The notes beneath the pieces are model-generated. The model saw only the letters and a program-made list of their open reading frames with translations. It was not told where the DNA came from and searched no databases. Below, piece after piece: positions 24,110 through 33,160 of a DNA stretch of 64,000 bases; position 1 is the first letter of the stretch, and each line of letters opens with the position of its first letter. The translations under genes were made by a program, and so were the position numbers. The stretch is from assembly GCA_963707695.1 (NCBI GenBank), contig CAVPQY010000006.1:682001-746000 (forward strand), written 5' to 3'. The stretch is from JAOPZW01 sp963707695. GTDB lineage: Bacteria > Actinomycetota > Thermoleophilia > Solirubrobacterales > Solirubrobacteraceae.

Positions 24110-25951
24110 ATGAGCCACACCGAGGCGGCCGCGCAGGACGCGACGCAGGCGGCGACGATCGCGGAGGCGTTCCGCATCACGGCCGCGCAGCGCGCCGACG
24201 AGGTGGCGATCAGGACGCGCCACGACGAGGTCACGCTGACCTGGGCGCAGCTGCGCGAGCGCGTCGACGCGCTGGCCGGCGGCCTGGCGGGTCTCGGCCT
24301 CCAGCGCGGCGAGTGCGTCGCGCTCATGCTCGGAAACCGCCCCGAGTTCCACGTCTGCGACCTGGGCGTCGTCCACGCCGGCGGCACGCCGTTCTCGATC
24401 TACGCGACCTCCTCGCCCGAGCAGGTCGAGTACGTCGTCGGCGACGCCGGCGCGCGGATCGTCCTCACCGAGCAGGCCCATCTCGACCAGGTCCTGGCCG
24501 CCCGGGAGCGCCTCGGCGGCCAGGTCGAGCACGTGATCGTGGTCGATGCTCCGCTCGGCTCCGCCGGTCAGGGCGCAGGCGACGATGCGCCGGCGGGCAC
24601 GACGCCGCTGGCCGAGCTGGAGGCCGCGGGGGCGGCCTCGGGCTTCGACGTCGAGGGCTCCGTGGCCGCTCTCGGCCCCGAGGACGTGCTGACGCTCATC
24701 TACACGTCGGGCACCACCGGGCCCCCGAAGGGCGTGATGCTCACCCACCGCAACCTCATGGCCGCGGTGAACACGGTCGAGGCCATGATCCAGTTCCCGC
24801 GCGGCGGGCGGGTGATCTCCTGGCTCCCGAACGCCCACGTCGCCGAGCGCAACGCGCACCACTACCTGCCGGTGGTCTACGGCCTGCAGGTCACCTGCTG
24901 TCCGAACCCGCGCGAGGTGCTGCAGTACCTGCCCGAGGTCCAGCCGAGCTGGTTCTTCGCGGTGCCCCGGATCTGGGAGAAGCTCAAGGCCGGCCTGGAG
25001 ACCATGCTCGCCGCCCAGCCCGACGAGCAGCGCGTGCCCGTGGAGGCCGCCCTGGAGGCGTCGCTGCGCAAGGTCCGCCTCGAGCAGGCCGGCGAGCCCG
25101 TGCCCGCCGACCTCGCCGCCCGGGTCGCCGAGGCCGACGCCACGATCTTCGCCGGGCTGCGGCGCATGCTCGGCTTCGACGCCATCGCCGCGGTCAACGT
25201 GGGCGCGGCGCCCACGCCGGTCGAGGTCATCGAGTTCTTCCACGCCCTCGGCGTGCCGCTCGCCGAGCTGTGGGGGATGAGCGAGACGTGCGGGGCCGGC
25301 GCCTGCAACCCGCCCGACCGCGTGAAGATCGGCACGGTCGGCCCGGCGTCGCCGGGGACGGAGGCGCGGCTCGCCGAGGACGGCGAGCTGCTCGTCCGCA
25401 GCGAGGTGATCATGCTCGGCTACCGCGGCCAGCCGGAGAAGACGGCGGAGGCCATCGACGCCGACGGCTGGCTGCACACCGGCGACATCGCCGAGATCGA
25501 CGACGACGGCTACATCCGGATCGTCGACCGCAAGAAGGAGCTCATCATCAACGCGGCGGGCAAGAACATGTCCCCCGCGAACATCGAGGCGACGCTCAAG
25601 GCCGCGTCGCCGCTCATCGGCCAGGTCTGCGTGATCGGCGACGCGCGTCCCTACAACACGGCGCTGATCGTCCTGGACCCGGACTTCGCGCCCGCGTGGG
25701 CCGCCCAGCAGGGCATCGACGCCGCCACGCCCGAGGCGCTCGCCCGCGACGAGCGCGTCCGGGCCGCCGTCCAGGAGGGCGTCGACACGGCCAACGCGAA
25801 GCTCGCTCGCGTCGAGCAGCTCAAGCGCTTCCACCTCGTGCCGGGGGACTGGGTGCCGGGCGGCGACGAGCTCACGCCGACGATGAAGCTCAAGCGCAAG
25901 CCGATCGCCGCGAAGTACGCGGCCGAGATCGACGCGCTGTACTCGCGCTGA
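24110..25951 (+). CDS. AMP-dependent long-chain fatty acid-CoA ligase
   Basis: A 613-residue adenylate-forming enzyme (FadD15/long-chain acyl-CoA synthetase type) that activates fatty acids with ATP and CoA. Motif A5-like is LIYTSGTTGPPKGVMLTHRN (about 200-220). The large domain ends with ELWGMSETCGAG. The hinge region is GWLHTGDIAEIDDDGYIRIV, followed by DRKKELIINAAGKNMSP, which contains the adenylation Lys region. The N-terminal gate region (SWLPNAHVAERNAHHY) matches the long-chain class. An ATG 6 nt after TAGGTT suggests its own promoter. It lies between rseP and an amino-acid permease, so the pairing with either is probably incidental. Confidence 0.9.
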   Translation: MSHTEAAAQDATQAATIAEAFRITAAQRADEVAIRTRHDEVTLTWAQLRERVDALAGGLAGLGLQRGECVALMLGNRPEFHVCDLGVVHAGGTPFSIYATSSPEQVEYVVGDAGARIVLTEQAHLDQVLAARERLGGQVEHVIVVDAPLGSAGQGAGDDAPAGTTPLAELEAAGAASGFDVEGSVAALGPEDVLTLIYTSGTTGPPKGVMLTHRNLMAAVNTVEAMIQFPRGGRVISWLPNAHVAERNAHHYLPVVYGLQVTCCPNPREVLQYLPEVQPSWFFAVPRIWEKLKAGLETMLAAQPDEQRVPVEAALEASLRKVRLEQAGEPVPADLAARVAEADATIFAGLRRMLGFDAIAAVNVGAAPTPVEVIEFFHALGVPLAELWGMSETCGAGACNPPDRVKIGTVGPASPGTEARLAEDGELLVRSEVIMLGYRGQPEKTAEAIDADGWLHTGDIAEIDDDGYIRIVDRKKELIINAAGKNMSPANIEATLKAASPLIGQVCVIGDARPYNTALIVLDPDFAPAWAAQQGIDAATPEALARDERVRAAVQEGVDTANAKLARVEQLKRFHLVPGDWVPGGDELTPTMKLKRKPIAAKYAAEIDALYSR

Positions 25952-25968
25952 CGGGGTAACGGCGGCCC

Positions 25969-27339
25969 ATGGCCGCGACGACCGCCCCCGCACGCGCAGC
26001 GGCGCCGGCGCCCGGGGGGCTGAACCGGGCGATCGGGCGCAGGATGCTCTTCTTCTTCGTCCTCGGGGACGTCCTGGGGGCCGGCATCTATGCGCTCGTG
26101 GGCGAGGTCGGCGGCCGGGTCGGCGGCGCGATCTGGACGTCGTTCCTCGTCGCGCTCCTGCTGGCCGTCTTCACGGCCTTCGCCTACGCCGAGCTCGTGA
26201 CGAAGTACCCGCGCGCCGCCGGCGCCGCGCTGTACGTCAACAAGTCCTTCGGCCGCCCTTTCGTGACCTTCATGGTCGCCTTCGCGGTCATGGCGTCGGG
26301 GATCACGTCGGCGGCGACCCTCGCCCGCGCCTTCGGCGGCGACTACCTCGAGCAGTTCGTCTCGGTGCCCACCGCCGTGGCGGCGCTCGTCTTCCTGGCC
26401 GCCGTGACCGCGATCAACGCCCGCGGGATCGGCGAGTCGGTGAAGGTGAACATCGGCCTGACGCTCATCGAGCTGGGCGGGCTGCTGCTCGTGATCGTCA
26501 TCGCCGTCGCCGCGCTGGGCGACGGCCAGGGCGACGCCGGCCGCGCCTTCGAGTTCAAGGAGGGGGAGTCCGTCGTCGGCGCGATGCTCGGCGGCGCCGC
26601 GCTCGCCTTCTACGCGCTCATCGGCTTCGAGGACTCGGTCAACGTCGCCGAGGAGACCCGGGACCCCCAGCGGGACTACCCGCGCGCGCTGTTCGGGGGC
26701 CTGCTCATCGCCGGAGTGATCTACCTCCTGGTCTCGGGCCTGGCCTCCATGGTGGTCCCGACGGATCGCCTGGCCGGGTCGTCGGGCCCGCTGCTGGAGG
26801 TCACCGGCACCGGGCCGCTGTCGGTCCCCGACAAGGTCTTCGCCGCCATCGCGCTGTTCGCCGTCGCCAACGGGGCGCTCATCAACCTCATCATGGCCTC
26901 GCGGCTGACCTACGGGATGGCCTGCCAGGGCATCGTCCCGTCGGTGTTCGCCCGGGTGCTCGACGGGCGGCGGACGCCGCTGAACGCCATCCTGTTCACG
27001 GCCTCGCTGTGCGGCCTGCTCGTGCTCACCGGCGACCTCGCCAGCCTCGCCGACACGACGGTGCTCCTGCTGCTCGTCGTCTTCATCCTCGTCAACGTGT
27101 CGGTCCTCGTGCTGCGGCGCGACGCCGTCGAGCACGCCCACTTCCACGCGCCGACGGTCTTCCCGGTCGTCGGGATCGCCGTCTGCGTGGCGCTCATGAC
27201 GCAGAAGAGCGGCGAGACCTACGCGCGGGCCGGCGCGCTCCTCGCGCTCGGCGTCGCCTTCTGGCTCGTCAACCGGCTCGTCACCGGCCCCCGCGGCCCG
27301 TTCGACACCCGGGAGCTCGAGGTCGTCGAGGGTCGCTGA
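25969..27339 (+). CDS. APC-superfamily amino acid permease
   Basis: A 456-residue permease with about 12 hydrophobic segments, the first at about 28-50 (MLFFFVLGDVLGAGIYALVG). The broken-helix GxGI-type substrate motif is seen as GDVLGAGIYA, and TM6 as AFYALIGFEDSVNVAEE. EKP-like and conserved Pro/Arg turns (ETRDPQRDYPRALFGG) are typical of amino acid/polyamine/organocation transporters. The direction of transport and substrate cannot be read. It lies 17 nt after the acyl-CoA synthetase on the same strand and converges with a methyltransferase gene. Confidence 0.9.
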   Translation: MAATTAPARAAAPAPGGLNRAIGRRMLFFFVLGDVLGAGIYALVGEVGGRVGGAIWTSFLVALLLAVFTAFAYAELVTKYPRAAGAALYVNKSFGRPFVTFMVAFAVMASGITSAATLARAFGGDYLEQFVSVPTAVAALVFLAAVTAINARGIGESVKVNIGLTLIELGGLLLVIVIAVAALGDGQGDAGRAFEFKEGESVVGAMLGGAALAFYALIGFEDSVNVAEETRDPQRDYPRALFGGLLIAGVIYLLVSGLASMVVPTDRLAGSSGPLLEVTGTGPLSVPDKVFAAIALFAVANGALINLIMASRLTYGMACQGIVPSVFARVLDGRRTPLNAILFTASLCGLLVLTGDLASLADTTVLLLLVVFILVNVSVLVLRRDAVEHAHFHAPTVFPVVGIAVCVALMTQKSGETYARAGALLALGVAFWLVNRLVTGPRGPFDTRELEVVEGR

Positions 27340-27368
27340 GGTCGGGCGGAGGCCCGGCTGCGGGCGCT

Positions 27369-28031
27369 CTACGGCGCCTTCAACGCGCGCGAGGGCGCCT
27401 GGCCGGCGACCGGCGCGATGGCGACCCAGCTCTTCACGAGCGGGCCGACGCGCTCGGCGTGGACCGTGGCCGCGGGGAACAGGGCCTCGAGCTCCCAGCG
27501 GCGCAGCAGCGCGACGTCCTCCCACGGGCCCTGGGCGCCGAGGCGCCAGTACGGGCGCCGGAGGGCGACCGGCAGCCAGTGCGCCGCCGGCAGCAGCGCG
27601 TGCGGCTCGACCGGGAACGACCAGGCGGGGGTCTGGACGTACAGCCCGCGGGCGACCCGGGCCAGCTCGGCCGCGAAGCGCGCCCGCCGCGCCGGCGCGA
27701 CGTGCTCGACGACCGACGAGGCGTAGGCGAGGTCGAACGCCCCGTCCGGGAAGGGGAGGGCCTCGGCGGCGTCGGCCTGGACGAACGACCCGGGGTAGCC
27801 GGGACGGGGGACCAGGTCGACCCCGGTGACGTCGAGGCCCGGCTCCAGCGCCCGCAGCCCGAGCGCCCCGCAGCCCACGTCGACCACGGACATCCCCGGC
27901 CGCAGCCCCGTCCGCGGGAAGAGCGCGGCGTGCCGCCGCGCCCGGGCGCGGGCGGCCAGGGGCGAGGCGACGCGCGCGCGCCGCCGTGCGGGAGCCGAGC
28001 CGTACACCGAACCGGGGACATCCGGGGCCAC
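27369..28031 (-). CDS. SAM-dependent methyltransferase (class I)
   Basis: A 220-residue protein. Motif I is SVVDVGCGALGLRALEPG (about residues 47-65), followed by VTGVDL (motif II acidic end), QADAAEALPFPDGAFDLAYASSVVEHV (in parts, motif IV region) and LARVARGLYVQTPAW. These match methyltransferase type 11 proteins acting on small molecules or lipids. The C-terminal part (WRLGAQGPWEDVALLRRWELEALFP, in parts) probably shapes the substrate site. The substrate is not predictable. The start at 28031 leaves only 22 bases to the divergent ispG, whose promoter must overlap this gene; a later start is possible. Confidence 0.82.
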   Translation of the reverse strand: MAPDVPGSVYGSAPARRRARVASPLAARARARRHAALFPRTGLRPGMSVVDVGCGALGLRALEPGLDVTGVDLVPRPGYPGSFVQADAAEALPFPDGAFDLAYASSVVEHVAPARRARFAAELARVARGLYVQTPAWSFPVEPHALLPAAHWLPVALRRPYWRLGAQGPWEDVALLRRWELEALFPAATVHAERVGPLVKSWVAIAPVAGQAPSRALKAP

Positions 28032-28041
28032 GGGGCGTTCG

Positions 28042-28047
28042 TATCAT
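28042..28047 (+). promoter_or_regulatory. -10 hexamer (TATCAT) before ispG
   Basis: TATCAT ends 6 nt before the ispG ATG at 28054, so the transcript would begin at or next to the start codon. The 22-base divergent gap leaves no room for a normal ribosome binding site, which supports leaderless translation. Confidence 0.5.
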
Positions 28048-28053
28048 GGTCAC

Positions 28054-29307
28054 ATGGCCTCCGAGCGGCAGATCCACGTCGGCGGCGTCCCCATCGGGGG
28101 CGGCGCGCCGGTCGTCGTCCAGACGATGACCAAGACGGAGACCGCCAACCTGCAGGCCACGATGGACCAGGTCCGCCGCGTCGCCGACGCCGGCGCCGAC
28201 CTGGTCCGCGTCGCCGTCCCGCGCGAGCAGGACGCCGAGGCGCTGCGGACGATCGTGCGCGAGTCGCCGATCCCGATCATCGCGGACATCCACTTCAACC
28301 ACACCCTCGCGCTCAAGGCGCTGGACGCCGGCGCGGCCTGCGTGCGGCTGAACCCGGGGAACATCGGCGGCCCCGAGAAGGTCGCCGAGGTCATCGCGAA
28401 GGCCAAGCAGCTCGGGACCCCCATCCGCGTCGGGGTGAACTCCGGCTCGCTCCCGCGCCACCTGCGCGACCTCGAGTTCACGAACCCGGTGGAGGCGCTC
28501 GTCACGGCCGCCGTCGAGACGGTCGAGCTCATGGAGCGGCTCGACTTCCGGGACTTCAAGGTCTCGATGAAGTCGACGTCGGTCCCGAACACCATCGCCT
28601 CCAACCGGCTCCTGGCCACGCGGATCCCCTACCCGCTCCACCTCGGCGTGACGGAGGCGGGCACGAAGTGGACCGGGTCGCTGAAGAGCGCGGTCGGCCT
28701 GGGGACCCTGCTGGCCGACGGCATCGGCGACACGATCCGGATCTCGCTCTCGACGTTCCACGCCGAGGAGGAGGTCAAGGTCGCCTGGGAGATCCTCAAG
28801 GCGCTGAAGCTGCGCGAGCGCGGCCCCGTCCTCATCGCCTGCCCGACGTGCGGGCGGCTGCAGTTCGACATGGACTCGGTCGTCGTCGAGGTCGAGCGCC
28901 GCCTCGAGGCCTACGAGGACCCGATCGAGGTCTCCATCCTCGGCTGCGCGGTCAACGGCATCGGCGAGGCGCGCCACGCCGACTTCGGGATCACCGGCGC
29001 CAAGGACGCGGGGATGATCTTCTCCAAGGGCGAGCCGCTCAAGAAGGTCCCGACCGACCGCCTCGTCGACGAGCTCTTCGCCGAGATCGACAAGTTCTAC
29101 GCGGCCGGCAAGCGGGTCGTGCGCGACGAGACGGCCGCCGCCGAGGCCGCGCGCTGGCTCTCGGAGAACGAGGACGCCACCGCCCTGACGCCGGAGCGCC
29201 TGGCCGCCCTGGAGGCCGAGGCCGCGCGCCAGGAGGCGGAGGCCGCCGCCCCGGCGATCGACGACGAGGCCTCGCCCGTCGCCGGCCGCCGGTTCCAGCG
29301 GGCCTAG
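28054..29307 (+). CDS. ispG: 4-hydroxy-3-methylbut-2-enyl-diphosphate synthase (flavodoxin)
   Basis: A 417-residue GcpE/IspG, the sixth MEP-pathway step, reducing cyclic MEcPP to HMBPP with a 4Fe-4S cluster. The TIM barrel holds VVVQTMTKTETANLQAT, PIIADIHFNHTLALKA and LNPGNIGG. The cluster ligands are Cys263 and Cys266 (CPTCGR), Cys298 (GCAVNG) and Glu305 (GIGEA). After about residue 375 a low-complexity Ala/Glu tail is added. The frame upstream of 28054 is a shadow of the divergent gene; there is no ribosome binding site, but a -10 sits 6 nt upstream. Together with dxr, uppS and cdsA, this window holds several MEP and lipid-carrier steps. Confidence 0.96.
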   Translation: MASERQIHVGGVPIGGGAPVVVQTMTKTETANLQATMDQVRRVADAGADLVRVAVPREQDAEALRTIVRESPIPIIADIHFNHTLALKALDAGAACVRLNPGNIGGPEKVAEVIAKAKQLGTPIRVGVNSGSLPRHLRDLEFTNPVEALVTAAVETVELMERLDFRDFKVSMKSTSVPNTIASNRLLATRIPYPLHLGVTEAGTKWTGSLKSAVGLGTLLADGIGDTIRISLSTFHAEEEVKVAWEILKALKLRERGPVLIACPTCGRLQFDMDSVVVEVERRLEAYEDPIEVSILGCAVNGIGEARHADFGITGAKDAGMIFSKGEPLKKVPTDRLVDELFAEIDKFYAAGKRVVRDETAAAEAARWLSENEDATALTPERLAALEAEAARQEAEAAAPAIDDEASPVAGRRFQRA

Positions 29308-29353
29308 CCGCGCGCCTCCTCACAGGGCGCGCGGTCGTGCGGTGCCCCGGCCG

Positions 29354-29966
<613 letters not shown>

Positions 29967-30012
29967 GGGGGCTCCTGTGGTCGGGGATGGCGGGGTGCTT
30001 CGAGCCTATCGC

Positions 30013-30018
30013 TAGTGT
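30013..30018 (+). promoter_or_regulatory. -10-like hexamer (TAGTGT) before proS
   Basis: TAGTGT ends 10 nt before the GTG of proS, in the 62-base gap divergent from sodA. No matching -35 is seen 17 nt upstream. Moderate support only. Confidence 0.3.
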
Positions 30019-30028
30019 TCGGCCCTCC

Positions 30029-31721
30029 GTGCGCCTGTCCCAGCTCCTGCTGCCCACCGAGCGGCAGCCCCCCGCCGACGCCGAGGCGGTCTCCCACAAG
30101 CTCCTCGTCCGCGCCGGCCTGGTGCGCCAGCTCGGGGCCGGCCTGTGGACGTGGTTCCCGGCGGGCTGGCGCGTCCACCAGAAGGTCGTGCAGATCGTCC
30201 GCGAGGAGCTCGACGCGATCGGCGGGCAGGAGATGCTCATGCCGGTCCTCAACCCGGCGGAGATCTGGCAGCGGTCGGGCCGCTACGACGCCGTGGGCCC
30301 CGAGCTCTTCCGCCTGCAGGACCGCCGGGGCGCGCCCCTGGTCCTGGCCATGACGCACGAGGAGGCCGTGACGACCCACGTCGCGCAGGTCGTCCGCTCC
30401 TACCGCGACCTGCCGTTCATCCTGTACCACTTCCAGACGAAGGAGCGCGACGAGCCGCGCCCGCGCGCCGGGGTCCTGCGCACGCGCGAGTTCATCATGA
30501 AGGACAGCTACTCCTTCGACCGCGACGCGGAGGGGCTGCAGCTCTCCTACGAGCGGCACATCACGGCCTACGACCGGATCTTCGACCGCACCGGGCTCGA
30601 GTGGTACCGGGTCGAGTCCGACGTCGGCATGATGGGCGGAACGGCCGCGCACGAGTACATGGCCCCGTGCCCGGCCGGCGAGAACGACGTCGCCCTCGCG
30701 CCCGGGGTACGCCGCGAACGTCGAGATCGCGCGCGCCGACGCCCAGCCGGTCGCGCTCGGCGAGCCGCTCGACGCGCCGCAGGAGGTCTCGACCCCCGGC
30801 ATGACCACGATCGACGCCGTCGCCGGGCACCTCGGCGTCCCGGCCGGCGCGCTGCTGAAGGCGTTCCCGGTCGTCACGGAGCGCAAGGGCATGGTCCTGG
30901 TCGTCGTGCGCGGCGACCACCGCGTCAACGACATCAAGCTCCGCAACCACGTCCACGGCGAGGTGCGCCCCGCGCACGAGGACGAGGTCGCCGAGCGCCT
31001 CGGACCGCCGGGCTACCTCGGGCCCGTCGGGGCGAACCTCCCGATCGTCCTCGACGAGGGCGTCGCCCCGGGGGCGTACGTCACGGGCGCCAACCGCGCG
31101 GACCTGCATCTGCGCGGCGTCGAGCCCGGCCGCGACTTCCCGTTCACCCGCGCCGACGTGCGCACGGTCGAGGCGGGCGACCTCGTCGACGGCCACCCGA
31201 TCCGCGTCGAGCCCGCGATCGAGGTCGGCAACATCTTCCAGCTCGGCACGCGGTACTCCGAGCCGCTCGGCGCGAGCTACCTCGACGAGACCGGGCAGGA
31301 GCGCCCGATCGTCATGGGCTCCTACGGGATCGGGCCGGCGCGCATCGCCGCCGCCGCGGTCGAGCAGTTCGCCGACGACCGCGGGATCGCCTGGCCCAAG
31401 GCGCTTGCGCCCTGGGACGTCGAGGTCGTCGCCCTCGGCAAGCCGGGGACCCCCGAGCGCGACGCGGCCGAGGCGCTCTACGACGAGCTGCGGGCCGCGG
31501 GCCTGGACGTCCTGCTCGACGACCGCGACGCGGGGCCGGGGGAGAAGTTCGCCGACGCGGAGCTGCTCGGGTGCCCGCTGCGGCTGACGGTCGGCCGCCG
31601 CTCCCTGGAGTCCGGGCGCGCCGAGGCGCAGGTGCGGCGCGGGCTGACCGAGGTGGAGGGCGGCGTCCCGCTGCAGGGCGCGGCCGAGGCGGTCGCGGAG
31701 CTGTGGCGGACGCTCCCCTAG
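30029..31721 (+). CDS. proS: Prolyl-tRNA synthetase (bacterial type with editing domain), frame broken once
   Basis: About 563 residues after repair. Motif 1 region is LVRAGLVRQLGAGLWTWFPAG; motif 2 is RTREFIMKDSYSFDRDAEG (TxE/RxE type). The inserted YbaK-like editing domain runs about 245-395 (TTIDAVAGHLGVPAGALLKAF, NDIKLRNHVHG). Motif 3 is GSYGIGPARIAAAAVEQ, followed by the anticodon-binding domain (EVVALGKPGTPERDAAEALY). One extra G in the run 30704-30707 separates GENDVALAPG from YAANVEIARAD. As this enzyme is normally essential and single-copy, a sequencing or assembly indel is the simplest explanation. The GTG start at 30029 begins RLSQLLLPTER, as in homologues. Confidence 0.9.
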
Positions 31722-32356
31722 AGCGAGCGCGCCTGACCTTCCGGCGCCTGAGCGGCCTGGACCGCTCCGGCCCGCCCCCGCCGCAGACGCTGCCGGGCCA
31801 GCCGCTGAACGTCTGGACGATCCCGAACGCGATCGGCTTCGTCCGCCTCGCGCTCATCCCGACCTTCCTCGTGCTCGCGCTGAGCTCGGACGACGGCACC
31901 GACGCGCTGCCCGCGGTCCTGTTCGCCGTCATCGCCTGGAGCGACTACGCCGACGGGATCGCCGCGCGGGTCACGGGCCAGTACAGCCGCTTCGGCGCCC
32001 TGCTGGACCCGGTCGTCGACCGCCTGCTCGTGATCTCCGGGGTGGTCGTCTGCTGGCGCTTCGAGCTGCTGCCCCGCTGGGCGCTGGCGGTCCTCGTCGC
32101 GCGCGAGGTCTTCATGCTCGTCGCCGGGCGCGCCGCGCTGCGCCGCGGCGTGGTGCTCCAGATCAACTGGTGGGGCCGCTGGTCGGTCTGGCCCCTCATG
32201 TCGGCGCTCTTCTTCGGCCTCTGCGGGCTGACGACGTTCGCGGCCGTGCTGCTCTACCTGGGGCTCTTCCTCTCCTTGACGGCCACGGTCTTCTACGTCC
32301 GCGACGCGCTGACCCAGATCAGGCCTGGCGGAGCGCCACCCTCAAGCTCCCCTTGA
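31703..32356 (+). CDS. pgsA: CDP-alcohol phosphatidyltransferase (phosphatidylglycerophosphate synthase type)
   Basis: A 217-residue membrane enzyme of the CDP-alcohol transferase family. The signature DG(x)2AR(x)8G(x)3D(x)3D is complete: DGIAARVTGQYSRFGALLDPVVD (positions about 89-111, shown in part). Five or six hydrophobic segments follow the start NVWTIPNAIGFVRLALIP. It probably makes phosphatidylglycerophosphate (or cardiolipin or phosphatidylinositol phosphate) from CDP-diacylglycerol supplied by CdsA. The GTG at 31703, overlapping proS by 19 nt, gives a sensible N-terminus, though a later start cannot be excluded. In mycobacteria pgsA2 lies near garA and its MerR partner, the same neighbourhood as here. 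Confidence 0.85.
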   Translation: MADAPLERARLTFRRLSGLDRSGPPPPQTLPGQPLNVWTIPNAIGFVRLALIPTFLVLALSSDDGTDALPAVLFAVIAWSDYADGIAARVTGQYSRFGALLDPVVDRLLVISGVVVCWRFELLPRWALAVLVAREVFMLVAGRAALRRGVVLQINWWGRWSVWPLMSALFFGLCGLTTFAAVLLYLGLFLSLTATVFYVRDALTQIRPGGAPPSSSP

Positions 32357-32380
32357 GCGTTGGGCCTGCGCTGGTACGAT
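32353..32380 (+). promoter_or_regulatory. Promoter (TTGAGC-16-TACGAT) before the RsiG-like gene
   Basis: TTGAGC (32353-32358) and TACGAT (32375-32380) with a 16-nt spacer form one of the clearest -35/-10 pairs in the window. The -10 ends 10 nt before the ATG, giving a very short or absent leader. The pgsA stop lies inside the -35. Confidence 0.55.
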
Positions 32381-32390
32381 CCCGCGCACC

Positions 32391-32642
32391 ATGGACACGT
32401 TCCCCGACCTGGGCTCCCTCTCCGACGAGGAGCTGAAGGAGTACATCCAGCAGCTCACCGAGGAGGAGACCGAGGTCTCCTACCGGCGTCGCATCCTGCA
32501 CGGGAAGATCGACATCCTGCGCGCCGAGCTCGTCAACCGCCTCCGCAAGAAGCACGAGGGCGGCCAGGAGGTCATCAGCGGCGCCGACGTGCAGCGGCTC
32601 ACGGACATCCTCGCGGGCCGCGCGGGCGGGGACGAGGGCTAG
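32391..32642 (+). CDS. RsiG-like small coiled-coil protein, candidate c-di-GMP-binding anti-sigma factor
   Basis: An 83-residue, highly charged, all-helical protein. A helix-loop-helix is evident: DEELKEYIQQLTEEETEVS then YRRRILHGKIDILRAELVNR. Residues Glu26, Ser30, Arg33, His37 and Asp41 match the spacing of E(x)3S(x)2R(x)3Q(x)3D, the c-di-GMP-binding motif of RsiG, the anti-sigma factor of WhiG in Streptomyces, with Gln replaced by His. Streptomyces RsiG has two motif copies in one chain; shorter one-copy forms that dimerise are known from deep-branching Actinobacteria. The end SGADVQRLTDILAG is a further helix. It has its own promoter and lies between pgsA and a GarA-like FHA gene. Assignment rests on motif spacing and context, not on a search. 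Confidence 0.65.
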   Translation: MDTFPDLGSLSDEELKEYIQQLTEEETEVSYRRRILHGKIDILRAELVNRLRKKHEGGQEVISGADVQRLTDILAGRAGGDEG

Positions 32643-32663
32643 GACGGACGAGGGCCGCCCCCC

Positions 32664-33152
32664 ATGGCCGTCCACTGCCCCGAGTGCGGGACCGTCAACG
32701 CCGACGGGGCCAACTACTGCCAGAAGTGCGGCGCCTTCATCGGCGAGCGCGACGACGCGGGCGGGGGCGCGACGACGCGCGAGCCGCAGACGGCCACCTA
32801 CCGCATCGACGAGACGGGCGAGCTCGTGCCCGTCGACGTCGAGGACGTCGTCCAGCACGACGGCGCGGCGCTCGTCATCCGCGCCGGCGGCGGCCGCGTC
32901 GGGGAGTCGTTCCCGCTCGGGGGCGACCGGATGACCATCGGGCGGCGCCCGGACTCCGACGTGTTCCTCGACGACGTGACGGTGTCGCGCGACCACGCGC
33001 TGCTCGTCCGCCGCGGGCAGGACTACTACCTCGACGACCTCGGGTCCCTCAACGGGACCTACGTCAACCGGCACCGCATCGACTCGCACCGCCTCGAGGA
33101 CGGCGACGAGCTGCAGGTCGGCAAGTACAAGCTCACCTACCTCTCCCGCTAG
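32664..33152 (+). CDS. Zinc-ribbon plus FHA-domain protein, GarA-like
   Basis: A 162-residue cytosolic signalling protein. Residues 5-25 form a zinc ribbon (CPECG and CQKCG). A linker with TREPQTATYRIDETGEL follows, and residues 70-160 form an FHA domain (MTIGRRPDSDVFLDDVTVSR, HALLVRRGQDYYLDDLGSLNGTYVN), with the Arg, Ser, His and Asn residues that bind phosphothreonine. Mycobacterial GarA/OdhI control 2-oxoglutarate metabolism through a phosphorylated N-terminal ETTS motif; that motif is absent here and a zinc ribbon takes its place. The next gene is an FtsR-like MerR protein, as for garA in mycobacteria. Short spacing (21 nt before, 8 nt after) suggests an operon. Confidence 0.85.
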   Translation: MAVHCPECGTVNADGANYCQKCGAFIGERDDAGGGATTREPQTATYRIDETGELVPVDVEDVVQHDGAALVIRAGGGRVGESFPLGGDRMTIGRRPDSDVFLDDVTVSRDHALLVRRGQDYYLDDLGSLNGTYVNRHRIDSHRLEDGDELQVGKYKLTYLSR

Positions 33153-33160
33153 GGGGCACC

